Assembly: GCF_001188955.3 (NCBI RefSeq)
Contig: NZ_JPRF03000032.1
Span: 186,001-250,000, forward strand
Source: Kitasatospora aureofaciens
Lineage (GTDB): Bacteria > Actinomycetota > Actinomycetes > Streptomycetales > Streptomycetaceae
Direction of reading: 5' to 3'
DNA: 64,000 bases
Below are positions 8,119 through 16,265 of the stretch, piece by piece. Position numbers and translations under genes: made by a program. Under the pieces are notes generated by a model that searched no databases, was not told the origin of the DNA, and worked only from the letters and a program-made list of their open reading frames with translations. Each line of letters begins with the position of its first letter. Position 1 is the first letter of the stretch.

Positions 8119-8141
8119 ATGTTAGAACGGCGTTCAAACAT
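8119..8141. promoter_or_regulatory. 23-bp TetR-type operator upstream of ureAB
   Basis: The site reads ATGTT a GAACG g CGTTC a AACAT on the plus strand. Every base pairs across the centre except the central base and one symmetric pair. The GAACG-n-CGTTC core is typical of TetR-family operators. It lies 62-84 bp upstream of the ureAB start, where repression would block transcription. The natural candidate ligand is the TetR protein at the far end of the locus. Confidence 0.75.
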
Positions 8142-8470
8142 CTCGGGTCATTGAACCCGCGCAGGGGCGTCGTGTCCAGCGTTGCCGCTTCGCGGAGGTT
8201 CGGCTTGTCGGGCGCGCGGCGGGGGTGAGGGGCGTGGAGGACGGAGTGCGCGGGGGTCCCGGCGCGGTGGTGGCGGAGACGGGGCGCGCGGCCCGCGCGC
8301 GGTCCGTACGGGCGCCGGGTGTGCGCGGGATCGAGTGGGAGCGGGCTCGAAAGCAGCCTCTGCGCTTCGCAAACCTGTCCGGCGCGGGCAGTTGGATCAC
8401 GTGAACCTCCCCGTGCCCCTTTCACCCCACGTGATCGGACGCACACTGTTGCAAACGCCGTCAACTGGGC
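8142..8470. promoter_or_regulatory. divergent intergenic region with paired CACGTG sites
   Basis: The region separates the urease-like operon from the HATPase gene. It holds an inverted pair of 9-bp sites, GATCACGTG (8395-8403) and CACGTGATC (8428-8436), whose centres are 33 bp apart (about three helical turns). Each core is itself palindromic. A dimeric regulator bound on one face of the DNA is a reasonable reading. No other ORF is credible here. Confidence 0.45.
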
Positions 8471-9118
8471 ATGAGGATGGGTGGTCAGAACGAGGGGGCC
8501 ACCCGGCCGGCGGGGGATCCGGAGGCGGGGGCCCGGATTCGAGGGCGGGGGCATGTGGTGATGGACGGTCAGTCGCGATTCCCGCGGCAGCGGACGAGTT
8601 CGGGCGACGCCTACCGGTCCGGGACGGCCCAGGGCCCGGTCAACGGCACCGGCACCGGCACCGGCACCGGCGTCGGCATGGGAACCGGCACCGGGACGAC
8701 CCTGCCGGGTGCGCCGGCCCCGGGGTGCGCGCTGCACCGCCGGCTGCACCTGACGCTCGACCCCGCCGACCTGGTCGCGGTGGGCGCGGTACGGCACCGG
8801 CTGCGCACGGCACTGAGCCACTGGGGGGTGCCGGAGCTGTCCGACACCGCCGAGCTGCTCACCTCCGAGCTGGTCACCAACGCGCTGCTGCACACCGCCA
8901 AGGGCGCGGTCTTCGACGCGGCGCTCGGCTCGGACAGCCGGCTGCGGGTCGAGGTGCAGGACGGCACGAGCCGGCTGCCCGGGCGTCGGCGCGATCCGGA
9001 GGCCGAGTACGCGACCTCGGGCAGGGGACTGCTCCTGGTGGAGGCGCTCGCGGACTCCTGGGGCGTGCAGCTGCTGGGCGACGGCAAGGTCACCTGGTTC
9101 GAACTCGCCCTGCCGTAG
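8471..9118 (+). CDS. HATPase (RsbW/anti-sigma-type) ATP-binding regulatory protein
   Basis: The C-terminal 130 residues form a histidine-kinase-like ATPase domain of the anti-sigma type: N-box SELVTNALLHT, G1 region VEVQDGTS, and G2 SGRGLLLVEALADSWG. Proteins of this class in Streptomyces bind anti-sigma antagonists or sigma factors. The first 75 residues are low complexity, including a Gly-Thr run encoded by repeated GGCACC units (from about 8644). The start is uncertain: ATG at 8471 or ATG at 8561 (MDGQSRF), neither with a strong ribosome binding site. The ATPase domain is the same type as the C-terminus of the next gene. Confidence 0.85.
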   Translation: MRMGGQNEGATRPAGDPEAGARIRGRGHVVMDGQSRFPRQRTSSGDAYRSGTAQGPVNGTGTGTGTGVGMGTGTGTTLPGAPAPGCALHRRLHLTLDPADLVAVGAVRHRLRTALSHWGVPELSDTAELLTSELVTNALLHTAKGAVFDAALGSDSRLRVEVQDGTSRLPGRRRDPEAEYATSGRGLLLVEALADSWGVQLLGDGKVTWFELALP

Positions 9119-9460
9119 CCCCGCCTCCGCCCCGCACGACCCACGGCGCGAACCGCACCGCACGCCCCGCACGAACCGCACAGCGCGCCCGCAGGATTGT
9201 TCGCCGTCGATTGATCCGTTATCGAAGCATGCCCTGAACGCAAGGCGGGGCGCAAGATTTCCGGCCCGTTGCCATTGCCGCTCGGCCGAACATTGGCCAG
9301 GATGGTGGGAATGTGTGTCCACGTGCGGGAAGCAGCGGGGAGACCGAACCTCGACTGACCACCGTCCGTCGGCACCGTCCGATCCAGCACGACCCATCAC
9401 ACCGCCACGCGGCCCGTCCGGACGGTCGGCGCGGTCCGCCACGGCAGCGGCAGGAGCAGC
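9119..9460. other. gene-free intergenic stretch
   Basis: It lies between two plus-strand signalling genes. I see no terminator of convincing strength after the HATPase gene, no RNA gene and no clear promoter motif, although base composition becomes less GC-rich around 9200-9310, as expected for a promoter region. Confidence 0.4.
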
Positions 9461-11713
9461 ATGCCCACTGAGCCCGAGTCGCAGGGGCCGTCCCTTCCTC
9501 CCGGCGCGCCCGCCGTGCAGCCGCCGCCAGCCGTCCGGCCGCCCGCCCAGGCCACCCGCCGTAACTCCGTGCGCACGCCCCCCGCGCTCGCCTCCGGGCG
9601 ACTGGCGCCCGTGCTGTCCGGCGGACTGCCGCCCTCCTCCGGCGACTCCATGCCGGACTGGCTGGAGCCCGCGATGGCCGCCAACGGCATCGGCTCCTTC
9701 GACTGGGACATCCGCCGCGACGTCCTGGAGGGCGACCAGCGGGCCTGCACGATCCTCGGCCTGGACTCCGTCGAGCGGGACCGCTTCGACCGCACCGCCG
9801 CCTCCTTCCTGTCCCTGCTGCACCCCGAGGACGCGCCCGTGGTGCGCCGCCGGGTCGAGCGCGCGGTCGCCGAACTGGGCCAGTGCGGCGCCTACTACCG
9901 CACCGTCGGGCCGAACGGGACGATGCGCGCGGTGCGCTTCCGGGGCCGGGTGCTCGCGGACGCCTTCGGCCGCGCCTCCCGGATGGTGGGCTTCGTCTGG
10001 GACGCCACCGTCGAGCTGCACAAGCGTGACCGGGCCGACCGGCTCGCCCAGCTGCGCGAGGAGCGTTCCCGGTTCATCAAGGAGGCCGCGCGCGCCCTTT
10101 CCGAAGCGGTCACCGTCCGTGACGTGGCCCGGGTGTTCACCGAGCTGCCGCTGCCCGGACTGCCGCCGGACGGCCTGGTGCTCGCCGCCTTCGAGGCCGG
10201 ACGGGCCCGGATCCTCGGCGCCTCCGGTTACCGCTCCCAGGCGCTCGCCGTCTGGGACCGCGCCGTGCTGCCCGCCGGCCACCCGGCCGCCGAGGCGCTC
10301 AGGAACCGCGCCCCGGTCTTCATCTCCAGCCGCGAGGACTTCCGCGACCGCCACCCCGACGTCTGGGAGCAGACCAGCAGCACCGGCCGCGGCTCCTGGG
10401 CGTACCTGCCGCTGGTGGCCAGCGGCCGGGCGATCGGCGTGTGCGTGGTCAGCTTCGACGACGAGCGCGAACTGGACGCGGACGAGCGCACCCTGCTGTC
10501 CACCCTGGGCGGACTGGTCGCCCAGTCACTGGCCCGGGCCCGGCTGCACGACGCCGAGCACGAGCTGGCGGCCGGCCTGCAACGGGTGATGCTGCCGCGC
10601 ACCGTCCCGTCCATCTCCGGCGTGACCACCGCGGTGCGCTACCTCGCGGCCGGCTCCGGGCTGCAGATCGGCGGCGACTGGTACGACGTGGTGCCGCTGC
10701 CCGGTGGGCACGTCGGCCTGGTGATCGGCGACGTCCAGGGCCACGACGTGCACGCCGCCGGGATCATGGGCCAGCTGCGGATCGCGCTGCGCGCCTACGC
10801 CGCCGAGGGCCACCCGCCGGCCGCGGTGATGGCCCGGGCCTCCCGCTTCCTGGCCGACCTGGACACCGACCACTTCGCGACCTGCACCTACGCCGAGGTC
10901 AACGTGGACTACGGCGTGGTCTACGCGGTGCGGGCCGGTCACCTCGACCCGGTGGTGCGCCGTGCCGACGGCACCGCCGCCGTGGTGCCGGTGGCCGGCG
11001 GGCTGCCGCTGGGCATCGACCCGGACCAGGAGTACCGGGTCACCCGGTTCAGCCTGGACCCGGGCGAGACGGTGGTGCTGTGCACCGACGGCCTGGTCGA
11101 GGCACGCGGCATGGACCTGGACGAGGGCATCGGCCGGCTGACCGGCACCCTGGCCCGCCCGCTGCCGGTCGCCGACGAGGCGGCCCGCGACCCGCTGGAG
11201 GAGCTGGCCGACCGGATCGCCTCCCAGGCCGCCGACTCCAACGAGCGTGAGGACGACATAGCGCTGCTGCTCCTGCGCTGGGACGGCCCGGCGGGCGGGC
11301 TCGCCGCCCAGCAGCTGCGCCGCCGGATCGGCCAGGCCGACCTGGCGCGGGTCGCCGAGGTCCGCGCCGAACTGCGTGACGCGCTGCGCCGCTGGGGCGT
11401 CGCCGAGTTCATCGACACCGCCGAACTGCTCTCCTCCGAGCTGGTCACCAACGCGATCCGGCACACCGACCGGGACGCCATGTTCACCGCCCGGCTCTAC
11501 CGGGAGCCGGCCTCGGACGGCGGCCGGGCCCGGCTGCGGGTCGAGGTGGAGGACGAGTCGGACCTGTGGCCGACCCGCCGGACGCCGGGGGAGCAGGCCT
11601 CCTCCGGGCGCGGGCTGATGCTGGTCGAGGCGCTGGCGGACGCCTGGGGCGTGGAGCCGCGCGGGTCCGGCAAGCGGATGTGGTTCGAGCTCAGCGGGGC
11701 GAGCGCGGCCTGA
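9461..11713 (+). CDS. PAS-GAF-SpoIIE phosphatase-HATPase signalling protein
   Basis: The 750-aa multidomain protein begins with a Pro-rich leader, then a PAS-like domain (about 75-190), a GAF-like domain (about 215-370), a SpoIIE/PP2C phosphatase domain (about 375-600) and a C-terminal anti-sigma-type HATPase (about 625-745; SELVTNAIRHT, SGRGLMLVEALADAWG). Phosphatase motifs include QIGGDWYDVVPL, VIGDVQGHD and the terminal NEREDDIALLLL. The combination matches Streptomyces partner-switching regulators that both dephosphorylate anti-sigma antagonists and bind them. AGGAG lies 4 nt before the ATG. The upstream HATPase gene is a likely partner in the same circuit (inference). Confidence 0.93.
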   Translation: MPTEPESQGPSLPPGAPAVQPPPAVRPPAQATRRNSVRTPPALASGRLAPVLSGGLPPSSGDSMPDWLEPAMAANGIGSFDWDIRRDVLEGDQRACTILGLDSVERDRFDRTAASFLSLLHPEDAPVVRRRVERAVAELGQCGAYYRTVGPNGTMRAVRFRGRVLADAFGRASRMVGFVWDATVELHKRDRADRLAQLREERSRFIKEAARALSEAVTVRDVARVFTELPLPGLPPDGLVLAAFEAGRARILGASGYRSQALAVWDRAVLPAGHPAAEALRNRAPVFISSREDFRDRHPDVWEQTSSTGRGSWAYLPLVASGRAIGVCVVSFDDERELDADERTLLSTLGGLVAQSLARARLHDAEHELAAGLQRVMLPRTVPSISGVTTAVRYLAAGSGLQIGGDWYDVVPLPGGHVGLVIGDVQGHDVHAAGIMGQLRIALRAYAAEGHPPAAVMARASRFLADLDTDHFATCTYAEVNVDYGVVYAVRAGHLDPVVRRADGTAAVVPVAGGLPLGIDPDQEYRVTRFSLDPGETVVLCTDGLVEARGMDLDEGIGRLTGTLARPLPVADEAARDPLEELADRIASQAADSNEREDDIALLLLRWDGPAGGLAAQQLRRRIGQADLARVAEVRAELRDALRRWGVAEFIDTAELLSSELVTNAIRHTDRDAMFTARLYREPASDGGRARLRVEVEDESDLWPTRRTPGEQASSGRGLMLVEALADAWGVEPRGSGKRMWFELSGASAA

Positions 11714-11743
11714 CCGTTCCGGGCCGGGGCCGGCCCGGAACGG
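11714..11743. terminator. 12-bp perfect bidirectional terminator
   Basis: Arms at 11714-11725 and 11732-11743 pair perfectly across a 6-nt loop. It fills the gap between the stop codons of two convergent genes, so it can serve both. Confidence 0.85.
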
Positions 11744-11744
11744 A

Positions 11745-12818
11745 TCAGCCGAACTGCTGCTCCAGGTCCTTCAGTTTGCGCTCCAGCGAGTCCAGCCGGG
11801 GCAGCGTGACGGTGTCCTCGTCGACGGTGAGGTCGATGGTGCGCCGCTCCGGACGGGCCGGCAGCCCGGGCTGGACGACGGTGCCCTCGGCCGCCTCGAC
11901 CTCACGCGCACCCGGCTCGGCAGCGGCCGGCGCCCCGACCTCCCGCGCGCCCGCCGGCAGTTCCGCCCCGGGCCCGCCGGCTATCGCGGGCTCCGAGCCG
12001 GCCGGCTCCAACTGCCGTGCGGCACCGCCGCGTCCGCGCCAGTGGCTGCTGCCGCGGTTGATCGCCCGGATCTCGGCCCGCTCCCGGCGGCCGGCCAGCT
12101 TGCGGCGCTCCTTCTCCAGTGCGCGCTCCCGCTTCTCGTCGCGGACCTCGTCCACCGCCTCGTCCAGGCTGCGCACGCCCTCCAGGAGCATCAGCGACCA
12201 GGCCGCGTAGGTCTCGCGCGGGGCGCGCAGCCAGCGGACGATGCGGATCTGCGGCAGTGGGCGGGGCACCAGGCCCTGTTCGCGCAGTGCGGCCCGGCGG
12301 GTCTGCTTGAGCGCCCGGTCGAACAGGACGGCGGCGGACAGCGACATGCCGGAGAAGAACTGCGGGGCGCCGGCGTGGCCGAAGCCGCGAGGGGCGTGCA
12401 CCCAGTTGAACCAGGCGGAGGCGCCGGCGAAGAGCCAGACCAGCAGCCGGGATCCGAGTGCCGCGTCGCCGTGGCTGGCCTCGCGGACGGCGAGCACCGA
12501 GCAGAACATCGCGGCGCCGTCGAGCCCGAACGGGACGAGGTACTCCCAGCCGCCGGAGAGGCCGAGGTTCTGCACGCCGAAGCCGACCAGTCCGTGGAAG
12601 GAGAGCGCGGCCGCGACCCCGGCGCAGCAGAACAGCAGCGTGTAGGAGGCGGCGCCGTACAGGGATTCCTTGTTGCGGCGCCGTTCCTCGGAACGCTCCC
12701 AGGAATCCCCGCCGGCGGCGGATCCCCGGCTTCGGGCCAGGGCCAGCAGGAGTGCGCTGACCAGCAGCCCCACTACCCCGGTGACGGCCCAGCCGAGCGG
12801 TATGTCGGACAATTTCAT
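11745..12818 (-). CDS. DUF2637 membrane protein
   Basis: The 357-aa protein has four predicted membrane helices in its first 150 residues, including GWAVTGVVGLLVSALLLALA and YTLLFCCAGVAAALSFHGL. The conserved DUF2637 core (GGWEYLVPFGLDGAAMFCSV, then FNWVHAP) is followed by a cytoplasmic region with a basic coiled-coil-like segment (EKRERALEKERRKLAGRRER) and an Ala/Pro/Glu tail. DUF2637 proteins are common in Streptomyces and on its plasmids, but their role is not established. The ATG MKLSDIPLGW was preferred over an upstream in-frame start because it places the first helix near the N-terminus. Confidence 0.88.
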   Translation of the reverse strand: MKLSDIPLGWAVTGVVGLLVSALLLALARSRGSAAGGDSWERSEERRRNKESLYGAASYTLLFCCAGVAAALSFHGLVGFGVQNLGLSGGWEYLVPFGLDGAAMFCSVLAVREASHGDAALGSRLLVWLFAGASAWFNWVHAPRGFGHAGAPQFFSGMSLSAAVLFDRALKQTRRAALREQGLVPRPLPQIRIVRWLRAPRETYAAWSLMLLEGVRSLDEAVDEVRDEKRERALEKERRKLAGRRERAEIRAINRGSSHWRGRGGAARQLEPAGSEPAIAGGPGAELPAGAREVGAPAAAEPGAREVEAAEGTVVQPGLPARPERRTIDLTVDEDTVTLPRLDSLERKLKDLEQQFG

Positions 12819-13055
12819 CGCCGGAACCAGCCTCGCTTTCTGCGTCGCGCGTCGCGTTCCTGCGCCGCCCACTGCGCTCCAGCGGCGCGGCGGGGACCAT
12901 CATGACGGATGCCCGACGGGCGAAAGGCGGATTCGCCGTCAATGCGCTGGGGAGAGGGATTTCTGACCCGTCGCCAATCGCATGGTCATATGAATTCGAC
13001 GTGGGAGGTTCCCGGAATTGCGGGCTTTTCGAATCCTGAATCGTACGGACTTTCG

Positions 13056-13973
13056 TCAACGCCGCGTGACGCGGGGGCAGCCGCCGCACATCTCCCCGGG
13101 TTCCACGGTGTAGACGAGGCAACAGCTGGCCCGGGACCGGTCGGTGCCCGAAGCACCGGTGCGGCCGGGCGCCGGGGGCGCGAAACCGGCGCCGGGGGTG
13201 AAGGGGGCCGGGGCGGGAGCGGGGGTCGGGCCCGCGCCGGGCGCGCACGCCGACCGCTCCCCGGGCACCAGCAGCGCGGACAGTTCGGCACGCGCCCGCT
13301 CCCGTTCCCCGAGCAGCCCGCCCGCGTACCAGAGCCCCTCGACCACCGCGTCGGTGGCCATCGCCCACAGCACCCGCGGCCCGCGCCGCACCTCCGGCCG
13401 GAAGGCGGTCAGCACCGGGGCGAGGAACTCGCCGAGCGAGCACCGCAGTCGGGCCGCCAGCGCGTTCTCGTCCGGCGCCGTACGGGCCCCGGGCGAGCCG
13501 GCCGCCGGGTCGTCCGGCAGGCAGACGAAGGCCTCCGGGCGCACCGTCAGCTCCGCGGAGGCGGGGCCGCGGCGCAGCGAGACGTCGTCGGGGCCGAGCA
13601 GCGGGACGCGCCGCTCCAGGAACCACGGCACGGTGAACAGCAGCGAGACCGGCCAGACCAGGCGGTGCAGCCCGAAGCCGGCCGCCACGTCGGGGCGCAG
13701 CGGCCGCCCGTAGCGGGCGAGGCCCTGCCGGGCGTTGTGGGCGACCAGCTCGCGCACGGCTCCCGGGTCGGCGGTGAGGTCGGCGACGGGCAGCCAGCCG
13801 CCGCCCCGGCGGGGTGGGGCGCAGCGCACGTCCAGGATCGGGGTGAGCGCGGTCAGCCGGTGGTACGAGGGCGCGCAGGGGGTCGGGGTGTCCGGCGCGT
13901 GGGCCGGGGTGTGCGCCTCGGTGGTGCGGGGGGCGCACGGCGCGGGGCCGGGCCGGGTGCTGCTCGCGGTCAT
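13056..13973 (-). CDS. [2Fe-2S] FhuF-like ferric-siderophore reductase
   Basis: The 305-aa protein ends in the FhuF-type cluster motif C-C-x10-C-x2-C (SCCLVYTVEPGEMCGGCPR), the ligand set for the [2Fe-2S] centre of siderophore-iron reductases. A central YHRLTALTPILDVR-type region and WPVSLLFTVPWFLERR fit the family. An Ala/Pro-rich insert precedes the cluster. The role would be reductive iron release from ferric siderophores in the cytoplasm. An iron box lies about 143 bp upstream. The start (MTASSTRP) is the downstream of several candidates (another ATG 4 codons earlier). Confidence 0.85.
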   Translation of the reverse strand: MTASSTRPGPAPCAPRTTEAHTPAHAPDTPTPCAPSYHRLTALTPILDVRCAPPRRGGGWLPVADLTADPGAVRELVAHNARQGLARYGRPLRPDVAAGFGLHRLVWPVSLLFTVPWFLERRVPLLGPDDVSLRRGPASAELTVRPEAFVCLPDDPAAGSPGARTAPDENALAARLRCSLGEFLAPVLTAFRPEVRRGPRVLWAMATDAVVEGLWYAGGLLGERERARAELSALLVPGERSACAPGAGPTPAPAPAPFTPGAGFAPPAPGRTGASGTDRSRASCCLVYTVEPGEMCGGCPRVTRR

Positions 13974-14115
13974 GGCGGGCCCCATCGGGTCGACCGGGGC
14001 GCCGGTGGTCCGGCCGGTGGCCGCCCGGCCGCGAGGAGCCGGGCCCGGCCGGACCGGGGCACGGCGGTGCCCGGGGGACAGCAAGGCGACCTGCCCGGGG
14101 CGCTGCTCACCCCAG

Positions 14116-14134
14116 GCAGGTTAGGCTCACCTTA
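14116..14134 (-). promoter_or_regulatory. iron box (DmdR1/DtxR-type)
   Basis: The 19-bp GCAGGTTAGGCTCACCTTA matches the Streptomyces iron box TTAGGTTAGGCTCACCTAA at 16 of 19 positions. It lies upstream of the FhuF-like reductase gene and overlaps the stop codon of the gene before it. Iron-dependent repression of the reductase is the expected effect. Confidence 0.75.
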
Positions 14135-15019
14135 GCTGATTGCCCCTCGGGTCTCGCCGGTGATGCGCCCGTCCGGGGGAGGCCCCGGCGTGGGGACACC
14201 GTCCGGGGGAGACCCCGGCGTACGGACACCGCCCGGGGGCGTGCTGGACAACTGGCGTGCCAGCCAGACCGGCACCCCGCCCAGGGCGTGCACCAGACGG
14301 GCGGCCTCGGCGCGCAGCCGCACGGCCTCGGTGGGCTCGGACACCTCGGCGAGCGCCGCGAGCGCCGGCGCCACCCCCACCGTGAAGCCGAGTTGCTCGC
14401 GCAGCCGCAGGGAGGCGTCGAAGCCCTCCCGGGCGTTGCCGCGCTCCCCCCGGGAGAGCGCCAGTGCGGCGAGGTGCCGCCAGGTGTAGGAGCGCAGCAG
14501 TTCGTCCCCGCGCTCGCCGGCGCCCTCGTGCGCCCGGCGGTAGGCGATCCAGGCGGCGCCGCGGTCGCGCAGCAGGTTCTCGGCGACCAGTCCGCGCCGG
14601 AAGTCCAGCAGCGGGCGGCCCGGGGCGTCCGGCGGCAGCAGGGCCGAGGTGCGGCCGAGTGCGGCCTGCGCCTCGTCCAGCCGGTCGCGCGGGCCGAGCA
14701 CGCTGGCCAGGTAGGCGAGGAAGCCACGGGCGCAGGCGGCGGCCGCCCGCTGCTCGGTGCCCTCCGCCAGGGCCTCGGCCAGTCGTAACGCCTGTTCCGC
14801 CTGGGGCCACTGCGAGGCGGTGAACAGGCACTGTTCGATGAGGAGTTCGGCCCGTGCGAGGGCCGCGGCCGGGTCGTGTTCGGCGGCCGGTCGCAGCAGT
14901 TCGGCGGCCTCCTGCCAGCACCCCCGGGACCGCAGCCGCCACACGGTGTCGCCCGGTTCCTCCGCTGCCGCCCGCCCCCGTCCGTCCGGGCCGTTCGGGC
15001 TCCATCCGTGCTCCGACAA
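14132..15019 (-). CDS. TPR-like helical protein of unknown role
   Basis: The 295-aa protein is almost entirely alpha-helical repeats of TPR character (WQEAAELLRPAAEHDPAAAL, AEQALRLAEALAEG, LDEAQAALGRTSALL, AWIAYRRAHEGAGERG). No enzymatic motif is seen. The TTG start was chosen because a perfect AAGGAGG lies 5 nt upstream; an in-frame ATG 25 codons earlier has no ribosome binding site. The C-terminus carries a Pro-Gly repeat tail encoded by a 30-bp tandem repeat. It lies just upstream of the iron-box-controlled reductase in the same direction. Confidence 0.75.
   Translation of the reverse strand: MSEHGWSPNGPDGRGRAAAEEPGDTVWRLRSRGCWQEAAELLRPAAEHDPAAALARAELLIEQCLFTASQWPQAEQALRLAEALAEGTEQRAAAACARGFLAYLASVLGPRDRLDEAQAALGRTSALLPPDAPGRPLLDFRRGLVAENLLRDRGAAWIAYRRAHEGAGERGDELLRSYTWRHLAALALSRGERGNAREGFDASLRLREQLGFTVGVAPALAALAEVSEPTEAVRLRAEAARLVHALGGVPVWLARQLSSTPPGGVRTPGSPPDGVPTPGPPPDGRITGETRGAIS
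14170..14240. repeat. 30-bp tandem repeat (2.3 copies) in the 3' end of a gene
   Basis: Units at 14170-14199 and 14200-14229 differ at few positions and a partial third follows. They encode a Pro/Gly/Asp tail in the TPR-like protein, likely an unstructured extension with slippage-prone copy number. Confidence 0.75.
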
Positions 15020-15243
15020 CGCCACCTCCTTGTGTGCGCCATCCAGCAGGGCACGGACCTGCCCCTGGGGCCCTGCCGCCACGACCGTGCGCATGGCGAC
15101 GGCAGGGCGAAAGGCCCGCGCTGTGGCGGCAATTCAACACGGGGGCGAGCTTGTGCACCAGATCACGAGCGGAGGTTGTTGCTTTTGCCGGGGAAATGAT
15201 CTAGAGGGGTCGGCGGTCGGGGCAGGAGGTCTCGGCGGTCGGG

Positions 15244-16104
15244 TCAGGAGGTCCAGCCGGTCTCCATCAGGGCCTCGGCGGCGCCGTTGGCGGGCTGCGG
15301 CACGCCGGCCAGGTCCAGGCTGAACAGGGCGACCAGCAGTTGTTCGCCGCGCACGGTGGCCTGGTGGGAGTAGCCGGCCAGGGTGAACATGGCGGCGGCC
15401 ATCTCCTCGGCGTGCAGGGTCTGCAGCCACAGGCACTCGACGGACTTCACGTCGGCGGGCTCGGTCCAGGTGTCGACCTGGGCGACCATCCGGCTGCCCA
15501 GCAGGGTGACCCCGTCGCGCTCCTGGGCCTCGGTCAGCTCCAGGTCGTCGAAACCGAGCCACTCCAGGTAGCGGGCGGCGGTGAACACCGCGTCCTGCGA
15601 GGTGCGCACCGGGTGGGGGCGGAACGGGGCGCGGTGGCGGAACGGGCGGGAGCGGCCGGCCGAGCCGCCGGGGACGGCGGGCGGGGCGGGCGCCGGGGTG
15701 TTCACCGGGTGCGCCGGGTACGGGCGGGAGGCCTGCGGGCCGGGGGCGGCGAGCGGGCCGGCCGTGCCGCTGCCCAGCCGGGTGGTGCGGTCCACCGGGA
15801 GTCGGACGGTGGCACCGCAGTTGCAGGTGAACTCGGGCTGCGGCCACTGGTCGGAGCGGCCGCAGTGCGGGCAGCGCATGCTCAGCCAGGAGTCCTCCCA
15901 GGAGCGGAACCGCACCTGCACCGGCACCCCGCCGCGCAGCAGCGGCACCTTCAGCGAGGCGCCGCAGGGGCAGGGCAGCGACGGCGGTTCGTACAGGTGC
16001 TCGCGGCGGCAGGCGGGGCAGCGGATCGCCCGGGCGGCACCGCCCGCCCCGGGCCCTGGCCGCGCGGGGTCGTGTCCGGTGAAGTCGTCGGGCAGTCCTG
16101 CCAT
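15244..16104 (-). CDS. double zinc-ribbon protein with possible Mrr-like C-terminal domain
   Basis: The 286-aa protein starts with two Cys4 ribbons: CPAC...CPCG (about residues 28-50) and CPHC...CNCG (about 76-95). A Pro/Ala linker follows, then about 110 residues (from DAVFTAARYLEWLGF to VALFSLDLAGVPQPANGAAEAL). This last part resembles the core of Mrr/restriction-endonuclease-fold domains, including AQVDTW and SVECLW strands and a closing ALF-LDL strand, but I cannot confirm a complete catalytic D-ExK set. Nucleic-acid binding is plausible. The start is the ATG with GGAG about 8 nt upstream. Confidence 0.7.
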   Translation of the reverse strand: MAGLPDDFTGHDPARPGPGAGGAARAIRCPACRREHLYEPPSLPCPCGASLKVPLLRGGVPVQVRFRSWEDSWLSMRCPHCGRSDQWPQPEFTCNCGATVRLPVDRTTRLGSGTAGPLAAPGPQASRPYPAHPVNTPAPAPPAVPGGSAGRSRPFRHRAPFRPHPVRTSQDAVFTAARYLEWLGFDDLELTEAQERDGVTLLGSRMVAQVDTWTEPADVKSVECLWLQTLHAEEMAAAMFTLAGYSHQATVRGEQLLVALFSLDLAGVPQPANGAAEALMETGWTS

Positions 16105-16265
16105 CGCGGGCTCCGTCCGTCGGGGTCGGGTGGGTGGGTGCCTCCCATGCTCCCCGAAACCTCCGGCGCTGGGCGCGGAATGGCGCAATCCTCAGGGACA
16201 GATCAGGGCAGGCCGCTCGGCCGCACCCTTCGCAGGGAGGAGGCGCCGTCGGCGTGCGGAGGAGA

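Noticed and set aside
8058..8141. Longer urease gamma/beta protein starting at the ATG at 8141
   Set aside because: The 28 extra residues have no counterpart in urease gamma subunits, the ATG lies inside the palindromic operator, and it lacks a ribosome binding site.
8644..8698. Repeated GGCACC units as a possible CRISPR or regulatory array
   Set aside because: It is a coding hexanucleotide repeat giving Gly-Thr in the HATPase leader. There are no spacers.
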